From the NCBI RefSeq assembly GCF_963678635.1, contig NC_087069.1, positions 7,448,633 to 7,512,632 on the forward strand: a DNA stretch of 64,000 bases, in the 5' to 3' direction. The position numbers and the translations under genes are program-made. This document shows, piece by piece, positions 1-11,257 of the stretch. This DNA comes from Symsagittifera roscoffensis (taxonomy: Eukaryota > Xenacoelomorpha > Acoela > Convolutidae). A model generated the notes under the pieces. The model was not told the DNA's origin. It searched no databases and saw only the letters and a program-made list of their open reading frames with translations. The stretch's first letter is position 1. Each line of letters opens with the position of its first letter.

Positions 1-880
1 TCATTGCTTCCATCCTCGTTTCCAGACTCCCCAGCTGGCTGTTGACATCATCATAGCGTTTTTTCATTTGTTGCAGATCTTTTTTGATGTTCTTCTCTCG
101 TTCTTCGTTGGCATTTACCTTGTCTGACATCTGTTGAATCTTTTCCTCAGTTGCCCTGGCCAGGTTCAAGTAGCTGTCCAGGTACTCGATTTTGTTGTAT
201 CTTAACTCTTTTCTTATTACTTCTCTATCCTCCTCGCTGTGCTTCAACTTATTGTCGATCTGCTCTAGCTTTGCCATCAAATCGCCCAGCTCAAGAGAAG
301 TTGTTTCATGGTCCACTGTTGCCCTGTTGTTTTCTGCTGTTTCCGGTCTGGCTTGGTCTTCGCTTTGGTCAGCTCTTGTCGTTTTCGTGAGTACTGTCCG
401 AAATGTTTTGCCTCTCTCGGCTTTCAGTTCTTCCGTTACTGCGTCCCTCGACTTCATTCCGACCATCATCGCCAATTTTTCAGTAAAAGACGTTCTTTTT
501 GTTTGGGAGTCGTCCTTCACCGTTTCTGGCGGGTTGCCTGTTGTGTCATCCACAGTGTCTATCGGCGAGAACTCCATTGGCTTTGGATTTGGTTCTTCTG
601 CATTCGGCATCGGTGTTGACTCCGTCGTTCTCTTTTCCACCTCATCCACACTCTGGTCTGGCGTCTCAAGATCAATCTCAATGGCAGGCTCCGTTTGTTT
701 CTCTTTAGCACCGACTTTTGTCTTGTTTTCAGTGTTACTCCTCGTGCTGACCCAGCTAAATGAAAAGTTCTTGTTTGTTACCTTTGGGTCCATTGATGTC
801 ATTTTACGTAGTGATGAGTTATACTTTGTTTTTGATTCAGTAGATCTCCTTTTGGCCACCGGCACCCTGCTCCGTCTCAT
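1..880 (-). CDS. Gypsy-type Gag, N-terminal part (copy A, cut by window edge)
   Basis: The minus-strand frame starts at ATG 880-878 and runs open to the window edge. It is the copy of the first 293 codons or so of the Gag at 16866-18584; counting by eye gives four base differences over 880 nt. The product is a charged, low-complexity N-terminal arm followed by a coiled-coil-like stretch rich in Glu, Lys and Leu. The Gag capsid-like core and the zinc knuckles would lie off the left edge. Long plus-strand open frames over the same bases are shadows. Gag would build the retrotransposon particle. Identity rests on the linked core, zinc knuckle and protease seen in copy B. Confidence 0.7.
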   Translation of the reverse strand, partial: MRRSRVPVAKRRSTESKTKYNSSLRKMTSMDPKVTNKNFSFSWVSTRSNTENKTKVGAKEKQTEPAIEIDLETPDQSVDEVEKRTTESTPMPNAEEPNPKPMEFSPIDTVDDTTGNPPETVKDDSQTKRTSFTEKLAMMVGMKSRDAVTEELKAERGKTFRTVLTKTTRADQSEDQARPETAENNRATVDHETTSLELGDLMAKLEQIDNKLKHSEEDREVIRKELRYNKIEYLDSYLNLARATEEKIQQMSDKVNANEEREKNIKKDLQQMKKRYDDVNSQLGSLETRMEAM

Positions 881-1137
881 TATTTTTATTTATAATTGTT
901 CCTATTTACAATATTACTACATACACAATTCTATTCTAAGAATAAAATCTCCTGCAAAAAAATTATTCAAAGGAAATATACAACGTGATAAAAACAATGT
1001 TCCCAGTTCTCTTTCAAACCTTTTGAAAAACTTTATTTTTTTTTGGGATCACAACCGTACCGGGTTCCGACTAGTCTTATTCTGTTTAATTCTGTCTTAA
1101 AATTCTTATTATAGCTTTACCCTAATTTTTTATACCG
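881..1137. other. Gag 5' leader, non-coding (copy A)
   Basis: AT-rich stretch upstream of the minus-strand gag start, matching 18585-18841. It would hold the retrotransposon leader and primer-binding site, but I could not identify a convincing tRNA-complementary site or an LTR end. Confidence 0.4.
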
Positions 1138-1925
1138 TTCCAAGACTTCCAGTTGCTGTCCCTACTCTTCTTTGTACTGTCCCAAGGTTTCTCTCCACTG
1201 TCCCAAGACTGTTCGGTACTGTCCCAGTACTTCTTGTTAGTGTCCAAGACCCCTGTCCCAAGAGTACTGTCCCAAGACTAGTGTCCCAAAACTGCTGTCC
1301 CAAGACTAGTGTCCCAAGACTGCTGTCCCAAGACTGCTGTCCCAAGACTATTGTCCCAAGGGTACTGTCCCAAGGTTAGTGTCCCAAGACTAGTGTCCCA
1401 AGACTAGTGTCCCAAGACTAGTGTTCCAAAACTAGTGTCCCAAGACTACCGTCCCAAGACTACAGTCCCAAGACTACTGTCCCAAGACTACTGTCCCAGG
1501 ACTACTGTCCCAAGACTACTGTCCCAAGACTAGTGTCCCAAGACTACTATCCCAAGACCACTGTCCCAAGACTACTGTCCCAAGACCACTGTCCCAAGAC
1601 TAGTGTCCCAAGACCACTGTCCCAAGACTACTGTCCCAAGACCACTGTCCCAAGACCACTGTCCCAAGACTAGTGTCCCAAGACCACTGTCTCAAGACCG
1701 TATCGTCCCAAGGCTGTACTGTCCCAAGACTGTACCAAGACTGCTCTGGCCCAAGACTGTCCCAAGACTGCACCGTCCCAAGACTGTCACAAGACTATAC
1801 TGTCCCAAGACCGTCCCAAGACTGCACCGTTCCGAGACCGTCCCCAGACTGCACTGTCCCAAGACTTCTTTGGTACTGTCCCAAGACTTCTTTGGTACTG
1901 TCCCAAGACTTGTCACCAAGTGTCT
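1138..1925. repeat. 14-bp minisatellite (copy A)
   Basis: Tandem array of a 14-bp unit close to GTCCCAAGACTACT, with AGT, CCACT and TGCT variants. It becomes irregular after about 1690, where a related longer unit containing CCAAGACTGTACC appears. Because 14 is not a multiple of 3, three units make a 14-codon period, so open frames with a 14-residue repeat occur on both strands; these are not genes. The same array lies at 18842-19657 with a different number of units. Confidence 0.9.
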
Positions 1926-2769
1926 GAGCGGTGGGACTTCTTTTTCTTCATTGTAGGGACTTCTTGAATCACTGTACCTTGTACCACCACTCGAGCTCTA
2001 GTAAAAATTTCCCAAAAAAAACCTCTCTTAATGGCCAATGGCTTCAAATACTGGCCCCCCTGTATTTAACTCCTTTTCTATGTTTCAAGCAATTTGAAAC
2101 CAAAAATTCTTCGCAGGTATCTTGTGATCACCTGTTCGTTCAAAAACCAATAACAATGTTTCACCAAAACGTAAAAATTTTAACAGAGAAAGAATTAAAA
2201 AAAAACAGATGTACCCACCTAAAAATCAAGGGTGACGGATGTCAACCTTTGTTGAAAAAATGTCTGGTACCTGATTGCCACGCGTTTTCCTCCCCCCTGC
2301 TAACGATCTTATTGGGTATCACAAAAACGGTCTATGTCCGTTCCCCCCTACCGATCCGACCAGGGTACGTACCTTAACTCGATCTTAAATTTGGATATCC
2401 GCCTCTTATGAGCAACGCGTGTAAGTTTCTAATGTAACTAACTCAACGATGTCGATTATTTAGTTACTCTAGTTTCCTCCCTTTTTACAATTTACAACCA
2501 CCAACCTCTAACGTAACCATCCCCCCTCCTAACCTCCCCCCTCTTTAGCCCCCCCCCTTCTTAAACTAAAAATTACCTTAAGCGCCGCCGGGTGCTAAAC
2601 CTCTCGAGAAAACCGTAGACCTGTCTCCAGGCCTGCTTGTGTAAAAACGTTCCTCAAAACCGGGGGATTTCGCTTATCCAATTTTACACTTATCTCCTAT
2701 AATGTAATTTGGATTTTAACGATACCCGTTTTGACCAACTTGAGAACTCGAGAACAGCCAAATCCTTCT
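1926..2769. other. Non-coding spacer with poly-C tract (copy A)
   Basis: No recognisable gene. A 148-codon open frame (1931-2377) shows no domain and is not interpreted as coding. A run of 9 C (2549-2557) sits in a C-rich stretch; the matching tract in copy B has 19 C. Otherwise nearly identical to 19658-20508. Confidence 0.5.
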
Positions 2770-2975
2770 TGACCACTTTCCCACTCGGCTGGTCACCTCT
2801 TCCAGTTAAGACTCCTGTTGGTTCAGCCCAAATCTTCCTGAACCATTTTACCACTCGGCTGGTCACCTCTTCCAGTCAAGTCTCCTATTGGTTCAGCCCA
2901 AATCCTCATGAACCACTTTCCCACTCGGCTGGTCACCTCTTCCAGTCAAGTCTCCTAGTTGTCCAGCTAAATTCC
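2770..2975. repeat. 70-bp tandem repeat, three copies (copy A)
   Basis: Three units with a period of exactly 70 bp; the marker CACTCGGCTGGTCACCTCTT recurs at 2782, 2852 and 2922. It matches 20509-20714 in copy B. Confidence 0.85.
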
Positions 2976-5055
2976 AAGCTATCTGAAAACCCTTAACAAC
3001 GCCCCACACTCGGGCACTTTATTGAGGTTGCTGGATTAGATTGCTAAGTTGATCGAAACGATCGGTCTTATAAAACAGTATGGGTATAATATTTAATTAT
3101 TATAAAGGTTTGATCCAACTGATCTGGTGTCAAAGTCACGGTCTTTTTCGTTTTATGGTTTTTGTTCCTTTTTCTATTCTTTTTTTGTCCCCCTAGTTAC
3201 CCCCTTTACTCGGTTAGCTAAGCCTTGTTCGGAGAGCGTACCAGGAAGTTTTTTTGAGTTTTCTTAAAAAGCTATCACGGTACAACCGGAAGGTTTGGAC
3301 GTTCCCGCCGAACCGTACCACCGGTACTCTAGAATGGGCATGCAGCCCGGAGCTGTGTCAAGTGGGTTCGACTCCGTAGTCTTGATGTCGTAGAAACACC
3401 CAGGAGCGCCAAAAAAAACACTATGTAACATTCGTCTACTTCAGTCACATATGAGGCTTATGAGAAATAGGCCCTATAACCATTGGCTCAAGAGTCAGGG
3501 ACACTATCTCTTGTGTTTTTCTACCTCAAAATGGTCGCAGCCAATTCGGTTCACTTGCGACATGAGACTACAACCCGTTACAGCTTAAAGGCCACTACCA
3601 AAATATCCCCCACTCTAGAAACAAGAACGTCCCCATACTTAGGTCTCAAAATACCCAAAATACACGAACGCCGTTAAAAACCGGGTCGGAACAATCCTTT
3701 AAGTTTTTTTTATGTTAGACAGTGGAACTTTGATTCAATTCAGATGGATCAACCTAAAACTCGCCTTATCTCAACATAAAAACCATAAAACACACTCGAG
3801 AAAATTAAATTTGGTACTTACATAGCAGCTTGCTTGAGAAACAGAGTAATTAAACTAGTTAATGACTCTAGCATAAATATAATCGAATATAAAATATAAA
3901 TGTAAAATAAATATAAATAAATATAAATATAAAATATAACTCAAGAAGTCTTTTAACGATGAGTTCCAATCAAAGGAAGTAAGTTTTAACTCAAGAATAT
4001 AGTTTTGGATCTGGACCGTTGGGAAACTTCACTTGTCTGTCTTTCCGTTGAAGGTTCACCCTGGTCCAACTGATTCTAAGCCTGCTCTCGTATTTGTTTG
4101 GTTTCCTATGTCAGATGGGACAGCTCTACTCTAGTTTTCTACGACGGAAATTGCGAATAGCAATTTCCCATTGGATATCTCTGACAACTTTCCCGCAATT
4201 GTAATTCGGTCGTTCTGATTTTATTCTATCTGTTTTTAGTTGTCGCGAGAAAACTGAGCATGACAGGCTCCATTCGAATTTTTGAAAAATTAAATCCCAC
4301 TCCAAAAACCACATGACTTGTGCTCCTCAAGGTCAAACTTCCAATATATGACCGACTGGCACACCATTACCAAAGAAGAGTGGAGAGTATATTAAAATCT
4401 TCCAGTCTGCACGATTTTTTTTAATCAACTAAGACGACTGATCACTTTGAGGTGACATGAAAGGCTTGGGTAACGTCTTGAAGAGGGATATTACTTCATT
4501 GTTCCTTCTAACCACCGAGTTCCTTAATTTTAATATTCAGGACCAGTAACAATTATATTTTCGAAGGGAAGAAGCTAAGTAGGAGATAACTTTAGTTTGT
4601 TGGTTGGCAGGACTGTCCTGCGTCTCAACACTTTTTAAACCTAGGAGAAAAAGGTTTAAATCGGGACATAGACGTTAGAAGTCGGAAAAAATGTTTTTAT
4701 CTGAAGTTGTATCCTCGAAAGTGCAGATTAAGTGAAAGAATTTGGAAGGCTATAATAGTGTAGTATGATGCCATTCACATTCTGCAGTGAGTCGATATGA
4801 CGTGGATAAGAGTGATTTCATGCATTTTGTTAAATTCTGTTCGATGGCACTGTACCATTTTGATGAAGACTACGGGACTCAATGAGGACAGTGACCGGGC
4901 TGTCCGGGGAGTAGTTTATGTTGGAGGTGATCAGGGGGGGGGGGGGGGAGGAGGAAGACCCCCATGTATTAAGATAGGGAATAGAGCATCCGGTCTTCCA
5001 GCTATGTATTAAGATTGGGTATAGAGTCTACAATGTATTAAGATAGGGAATACCG
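2976..5055. other. Non-coding spacer left of the Polinton (copy A)
   Basis: No gene recognised. It contains a degenerate TAAATATAAA-rich stretch (about 3880-3945), a run of 15 G at 4934-4948 (only 6 G in copy B) and, next to the Polinton, three copies of a 20-bp motif close to ATGTATTAAGATAGGGAATA (from 4964, 5004 and 5033). Confidence 0.5.
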
Positions 5056-5468
5056 ATGGTAAGGTTTCATGGTTTGTGTGATGGTAAGATAATGGTAAGA
5101 AAAACGTAATTTTTTTGTTTTTTGTCTAATTTTTTCAGAAAAATCTGGGCGCGCGTTACCTAATTGGGAACAATTAATTGTAATTACGTGTATATTGTAG
5201 AATAAAGGTTATGTCTTTAGTTTTTTGGTGGATGGTAAGTCAATGGTAAGAGTTTTTGTGCAAAAACTTGGAATTTTTATCAAAAAATTTTTTTCGAAAA
5301 AATTCAAAACACGATAAGATTTTGTTTAATTTGATATGATAAAAATTTATTAGATACTTTTACTTTCTACCTATCTGAATCTATTCTGAACCTACAGAGA
5401 CTTCGAAAAAAGTCAAGTTTTTTGAGAAAAAAGTTTAAATTACAAAGAAAGTATATAAATCACTGCAT
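5056..5468. repeat. Polinton left terminal inverted repeat (copy A)
   Basis: Matches 22774-23186 and, in reverse complement, 39350-39753. Like those it carries ATGGTAAG-type sites near the outer end. The partner right repeat is missing from copy A. Confidence 0.88.
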
Positions 5469-5562
5469 TGTATAACAAGTTTACCGCAACATTTTACATT
5501 TTAACATCATAAACCCAATATAATACAACATCATGAATAAATTTACTTGACCAGATCAGTTC

Positions 5563-8500
5563 TTATAAGTTCAGTGGTTTTGTATGAATTCCATCATCTT
5601 GTACTTGTCTTTTTGGATAAAAATAGCTTAGTCCTTTCTTTGTCTGTTCATATGTAGCCACCATATGATTTATAGTTCTGAATCCTCTGTTAGTAGATGT
5701 AAGATTAATTGCTTCATCGAGCACTCTCCTATACTTTGCTAAAGGTCCATCTCCAGAGTCTTCTAGAACCCGCTTATTCAATCCTTTGCTGCTAAATTCG
5801 AATTTGTCTGACTTGTTGTCATAGCAGCAATATGTCTTACTACATAAACAGAGCATTTCTGTGCACCTAAATTCTTCTTTGAAAAGTCCCGGCTCCCGCT
5901 TATCATGTTTTTATGGATACTATAACAGGTTCGAGGAAAGAAATTGGATTTTGCATCTGCCTTGAAGGAATCTCTGCAATCACTCTCCCTCATTTTTTCC
6001 CAAGCAACTCTCTTATCTGGTTGGATGCAATCGTACAAATTTTCTTCTGCAAGTGCCAAGTAAAGTGAGTCTGTGTCCATCTCCAACTCTTCAAACTTAT
6101 TTACATCACAGAACTTGTCAAAGAAGTTATAGTAGAGTTCCAACATTCTCAGTTTTGCATACTGAAGTATGAAAAAACCAACAATGATGGGTTCTCTGTG
6201 CTCAATGGTTGACTTCAATAACTCCACCTCATATAAGTCCTTCTCAACTGTGTTAAGTCTCTTAAACAGTGGTTCATTGATTGCCTTGTGAGTTTTTTCA
6301 TCGTTCAGATACTTCGTGATTGTATGCCTGGATCTATCCATGATCTGATATCCATAAGAGGAATTGCCCAAGAGCTTCATTGTTTCTGCTACAACTCCTG
6401 ACAAAGGGTTTTCATCTCCTTCTCTTCTTGCATCAACTACCGATTGAACGAAATTATTGAAACACTTCCGAGGAGAATATTGAACAAATCGGTAAATTTT
6501 GGTGCACTGTAATCCAAGCTCCATATAAAAGTTGAAGAGAGGAGTTATAACCGTTCCATTTTCCTGCTTGAAACTAGATATCAGCATTCTCTGAGGATCT
6601 TTTAACATTTCGTTCTCGATCGCATAGTTTTTCATGTAATCTCCAATATCATTTCTTCCGACTTCAGTTTTTTGAAAATTGGAGGAAAATTTGCAAATTT
6701 TGATTTCAGTTCATCTGGAACAATCAAGTCGCACTGAACGTAGCCAAAAAGAGATCCATCTTTTATCTTTGCTAGAAGAGAGTCTGTAGAAAGAGGTCTT
6801 TTATAGGGAAAGTGGGTTCTGACGTGATTTTTGATCTTTTCATCGGTTTTGAAACTTTCCCACCAGTCACACTCCCACATTTCTTCAACTTTGTATCCTT
6901 TCTCTTGAATGTATTCTCGTCTCATCTCATTCATCTCTCTCTTCTTATTTCCTCGCTCGATATCCTGTTCTGTTAAGAAGGGACGAGCTTCTTGACAAGA
7001 ACAAAAGTGATAGTAGCATCCCATTGCCTCGAATACTGTTTTACAGTGATCACAATAACCGTCCACATTAAAACAGTCAATTTTCTTCTGTTTTCCAGAT
7101 GTAAAAAAGCTCTCAATTTTTTATTCTGGTCTTGATTCTTGAAAGAAAGACATGACCATATTCTCAAAGTTGCGAGTTCGATTATGTCTAGCCTTGAATT
7201 TCTGCATATCAGTGTCAAACTCCCATCTCGTATACAGTCCTGTTGGTATATCTTGACACATTGAATAGGGGTAAAGCTGACTCGCATCAATTGCAACGAT
7301 TGACTTACAAATATTTGATGAATCTCTGATAAAGGTTTCGTCTACAACAGCTTTTCGAGTGAACACAATCGAAGGCCCACCAGTCATGTCTTCTCGTATT
7401 TTTTCACACAAGTCTTTATCACTTTCGCAAAGTGGATAAAACTTGTAATTTGTAGATTTGTGTAGACAAATGTTTGCTAGATTTGGAAGTGTACATCCAA
7501 GTTTCAACATATCTATCCCTTTGTTATGATAAAACTGAATCATTTTTTGAGTTGCCTCCAGGGTTGGAACTACATCCTTGTTGTTGTACCACTTCAAAAA
7601 GTCTTTGAACACTGTCATTCCATTTTTCTTCCAAGTCTCTTGTAAGTAATTGTAATTATCCAAACCAGATGAAGGAACAGTCTTGATTTGAAGTTTTTCC
7701 AGTGCTTGCTGTTCATCAAGTCCACTCTTCCTCAGTTTTTCATAATCAGTAAAGTCTTTGTCTAGAGGATTGTTGTTTCTAAGTTTACTGAAAAATGCGT
7801 CATATGGGGGCAGTCCTGGAAAATCAAGTTTGTCAGGGTTGTCAAACCACTCATAAGGAAAGAATCCTTTTGTTTCACTAGCTTTATAAGCTTTGAGAAA
7901 TGAGTCCAGAGTTGTTGCCCCTCCCAGAAACTTCATTATGTCGAGAAATTGTACATCTCCAAACTTGAAAGATATAAAGTCATTTGCTTTTTTGATGACG
8001 GATGTTTCTTGTTCTTTATCGCGAATCAAATAGGGGATTAGGTAGGACTTGATCAAATTTAAATCATATCTACCGCTGTTAAATCCAAAAACTGGTAGAG
8101 TATTTACATATCTCTCCAGATGTTGTTTTAAATCGATGAGTTGATTTTTCTGAATTCGCCAGAATTGTGTTGACATATCTGCTTCTTCCGAATCTTCAAT
8201 ACATTCATCTTCGTACTCAAACTTGTTACTTGAAAAATTCTGGCCTCGCTCATTCAATTGATCAAAGATTTTTTTCATTCTTTCATGGACAGCTACTTCA
8301 ATATCTTGAAATTTTTTTCTCATTTCTAGCTTACTTTGTTCAGCCAACAGCTCGAGGTTGGATACAAAATCAATTATCAAGTTCTGTGGATCCTTGTTGT
8401 ACAAGAAGATGGGTTCATCAATCAGATTCGATGATATAGAGACTGAAATTGGAACGTGTTTCCCAATCCAGGTAGTAGTTTGTGTTTCTTTTAGTTCTTC

Positions 8501-8677
8501 TGTAGGAACACATCGACTCAAAATCGAAAATTGCTAGATCATTGAAAAGTTTGTTGTCTTCAGAAACTGGAAGATTGAATCCTTCTAGCTTTTCAAACAA
8601 GGTTTCGCGAAGCTCATATACGTTCTTTGGGTAAATATTTTTCACACGATCCTTACATCTCAGAAGATGTTTGTTGA
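5563..8677 (-). pseudogene. POLB: Polinton protein-primed family B DNA polymerase, broken (copy A)
   Basis: Minus-strand remnant of the polymerase intact in most of copy B (23281-27631). The N-terminal zinc-finger half is gone through the deletion ending at 8677. The remaining exonuclease, palm and C-terminal regions keep recognisable motifs: Exo II F-N-S-G-x-Y-D, motif A D-A-S-Q-L-Y-P, motif B K-L-L-G-N-S-x-Y-G and motif C D-T-D-S. Lesions seen are the ACAC-site frameshift shared with copy B (about 8508-8511), a stop replacing a Cys codon near 7121, and single-base deletions near 6673 and 5909. The gene would have copied the element from a protein primer. It is clearly dead here. Confidence 0.9.
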
Positions 8678-8943
8678 TGGAGGAAGTGGCCGAGCATGTG
8701 GGAATGAACTACCCCGAAATTCCTGACTCTAGATATGTGGCTCAACCATTCGACGATTTCCTCTTTCCTTGGGAAGAGGGATCTGTGGACAACCCAATTA
8801 CCATCGAAGAGGATGAGGGGTTCTCTGAGCCAAGAACTCCAGTCAGCGAACCACCAGTGATGGAGGCAAGACCAGCTTTGCGCTCCATTGAGAACTTGCA
8901 AAATTTTGAGAACTCAGCTGCTCGACAGCTCTTTGATTTGTAA
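8678..8943 (+). pseudogene. C-terminal remnant of the acidic Polinton protein (copy A)
   Basis: The last 88 codons or so of the gene at 29297-29755. Its promoter and first 60 or so codons were removed by the deletion that fused it tail-on to the antisense polymerase. The remaining frame is open to TAA 8941-8943 and very similar to copy B. A polyadenylation-like AATAAA overlaps the stop. No expression is expected because the start is lost. Confidence 0.75.
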
Positions 8944-9792
8944 ATAAATTGGTTACTGTTTTGTGCTTTGTAATTTAATTTCTTTGTATCTAGTAAAATT
9001 ATTTTCAAGAGATAAGAACAAAGAGATCATAGAAAAGTTTATTAAGAAATTTCAATGGTAAAAATTTGTTAAAAATGAAACTAATTATGCATCTGGTAAA
9101 TACTTTTATAGAATTTTGTTAGAAAGATGGCAAAAAAATTAAACCAGTTTTTGCAAGCATGTTAAAAACTTTACATTAATTGTTTTTGCATCATGCAAAA
9201 CTTTTCATAATTTTTTTACACACTTGTTAAAAAAATCAAAGAAAATCTCGCAATTAAGAAAAATTTCATTAAATATTTTCGCATTTTAAAGAAAACTGAA
9301 AAAGAAAAAAAGAAAAAATTAAAGAAAGAAATCGCACTGTTAATAATTAAATAAAATGAAAATCTTTGTTTTGATTTTGATCACAAAAAAATCTCTTTTT
9401 TGCATGTAGATTGATCAAAAATATTGGAAAAACAATGTATTAAGATAGGGAATAGTACTTAAAGTCAGCAATTATAAAAAATTTTTAGCATTAATTTAAC
9501 AAGTTTTTTACAAAAATTTTTTGCAATTTTTGCAAATGAATAAGAAAAAAATAAGTTTAATTTTTGCATTTGTTTTCAAAAAAATCACAAAAAAACTTGC
9601 ATCTAACACAAAAATTTGTTGAAAATTTTTGCACACTTGTTGAAAAAACCAAAACAGTTTTTGCATCTTGTAAAAAAAGTTTAATTAAATTTTTGCAAAC
9701 GTGTTGAAAAAATCAAACCAAAATTTGCATCTTGCGAAAAAACTCTTGATTTAAATATAAACAATTTTGACAAGATTTTTATTAACAAATAT
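8944..9792. other. AT-rich non-coding region with TTTTTGCA motifs (copy A)
   Basis: No gene. Degenerate repeats of TTTTTGCA, CTTGTTGAAAAAA and GCATCTTG on both sides of one 20-bp motif ATGTATTAAGATAGGGAATA (from 9435) that is otherwise found only just outside the left end of the element. It separates the 3' ends of two convergent genes. Counterpart at 29761-30585. Confidence 0.6.
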
Positions 9793-10389
9793 TCAATTAT
9801 TAACAGAAAATTTGATACGCTCACTATTTACAGTACCAAAACCATCATTAAAACAATCAACAATTTTCAACAAATCAGTCACATACTTTGAGTTTTGAAC
9901 TTTTCGAATCCTTTCCAAAAAAGCTGATCCAAGAGTCTGAGTGGATGCAAGCTTCTGAGCAGAACTGAGATAATGTCTTTTGAATTTTTTTCGCAGCAGT
10001 CGTTTCTTTGCAACACTGGGTAATTTTTCCGGTATTCTACATTTCAAGTTGTGTTTGACTGCACGATTCAATTGATTGAAAACTTCACCTCTTGATGAAA
10101 TAATAATGAAATAAAATCTGTGTTTGTATAAAGTATATATACAGTCAACAATTTGATAAGTGAAATGATATTTATCTAATCTTTGCAAAATCTTATCGAG
10201 TGATGATCCGATTAATACTAAGTGAAATTTGCAATTTTCCACTGGGCAGAATGATGAATGGTTAGATACACAGTAGTCTTGGGTGACAATAAATTTTTCA
10301 TAAAAGTTTTCTGAGACAGAGATAAAAAGAGATTTTGCATTGTAGTCCCAATAAAAAGTGGGATATGCTTGACACATAGCAGATGCCAT
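9793..10389 (-). CDS. Unknown Polinton protein, 198 residues (copy A)
   Basis: Intact minus-strand frame. ATG at 10389 is preferred to the GTG one codon upstream. It is nearly identical to 30586-31182 and undamaged, unlike its neighbours. The N-terminal half has Cys/His pairs (C-P-V-E-N-C-K-F-H), the middle is hydrophobic and the C-terminal half is very basic (K-K-R-L-L-R-K-K-F-K-R). I do not recognise the family. Divergent from the gene at 10605, with a shared intergenic promoter region between. Confidence 0.7.
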   Translation of the reverse strand: MASAMCQAYPTFYWDYNAKSLFISVSENFYEKFIVTQDYCVSNHSSFCPVENCKFHLVLIGSSLDKILQRLDKYHFTYQIVDCIYTLYKHRFYFIIISSRGEVFNQLNRAVKHNLKCRIPEKLPSVAKKRLLRKKFKRHYLSSAQKLASTQTLGSAFLERIRKVQNSKYVTDLLKIVDCFNDGFGTVNSERIKFSVNN

Positions 10390-10604
10390 CACCGATTACT
10401 TGTTGAAAATGATTTTTATCTATATTGAATTGCTTATATAGTAGTTACATCACCTACGCAATGTCCATATTTGGATCATCACCTACTCAGTATTCCATAT
10501 AAGGTAAGAAATACCTTAAATGGGTTGTACAGTGAGTCATCTAGATTTCCTAATTTCTATAAATTTACAAATATCATTATTTTGAAATATCTACTACTGA
10601 TCAG
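10390..10604. promoter_or_regulatory. Bidirectional intergenic promoter region (copy A)
   Basis: 215 bp between divergent genes. It holds ACATCACCTACGCAATGTCC, which resembles the conserved part of the 60-bp promoter repeats at 27823-28046, a second ATCACCTACT, a TATAAAT element and TGATCAGTTG just before the plus-strand frame. Counterpart at 31183-31397. Confidence 0.5.
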
Positions 10605-11168
10605 TTGTTTCTGAATCTCAAATCAAAATTGTATTCACGAAAAGATATCCTTCCCAACTATATTGAATTCGCTAAGAACCAAAAAAGGATTGGGAGATTT
10701 TCTTGGTCCCAAAAACCCTACAACGGAAAAATTTACTTTGAACCTTGCTTCCAATTGCTAAAGAAAAATGAATCTGGACAATTCGAAAAAACCCAGCAAG
10801 TCTATCTTGGTGAAAAAGAAGGGGAAAGGATATCAGCAATACGGAATACTGTTATTCACGATGCTGAAAACCTTGGACTCGTTCCTCTATTGGAACCCTA
10901 TTCTGACAAAGACTCAACCATGGAGCAGGAACTTGCAAACTGTCATGCGGTGTATGACGTAGCAACATACAAGAAAAGAAGGGTGTGTGTCACAATCAAG
11001 AAGTACAGTGTGAACAAGCCACCCTACATTCAGATTCGACTCTTCACTGCAAAGGAGAACGAAGTCTTGAAGCAAGTTGCCTATGTCAACTATACTTTGA
11101 ACGAATTCAAAGAACTTGCCCAAGTCTTGGGAGATTTTATGTTTGTTGAGAACTGTAATGTTCAATAA
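10605..11168 (+). CDS. PC4-like candidate, 187 codons, no ATG start (copy A)
   Basis: Open frame from TTG 10605, with TTT as second codon where copy B has GTT. No in-frame ATG is near the beginning, so the start codon is lost, non-AUG or supplied by splicing. The C-terminal 60 or so residues (pattern V-x-V-T-I-K-K-Y, I-x-I-R, then L-x-E-F-K-E-L) resemble the single-stranded-DNA-binding fold of transcription cofactor PC4. That is inference from pattern only. First gene of the plus-strand cluster. Confidence 0.6.
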   Translation: MFLNLKSKLYSRKDILPNYIEFAKNQKRIGRFSWSQKPYNGKIYFEPCFQLLKKNESGQFEKTQQVYLGEKEGERISAIRNTVIHDAENLGLVPLLEPYSDKDSTMEQELANCHAVYDVATYKKRRVCVTIKKYSVNKPPYIQIRLFTAKENEVLKQVAYVNYTLNEFKELAQVLGDFMFVENCNVQ

Positions 11169-11257
11169 TTTTGTTGTTGAGTGATGTTATTATAGTAATG
11201 TAATTCAAATATTCATCTTCTTGAATCATTTTTTAAAACTTCTTTGAGCTGAGCAGT

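Noticed and set aside
192-1100. 302-codon plus-strand open frame (again at 17896-18777)
   Set aside because: It is antisense to Gypsy Gag, whose minus-strand frame carries the recognisable coiled coil and core; the plus frame has no domain.
1603-1956. 117-codon frame through the 14-bp minisatellite
   Set aside because: Periodic frames exist on both strands purely because of the repeat; no start context or conservation beyond the unit.
1931-2377. 148-codon plus-strand frame, repeated at 19663-20109
   Set aside because: Open in both copies, but these are recent duplicates; no domain, no composition signal, lies in spacer with poly-C tracts.
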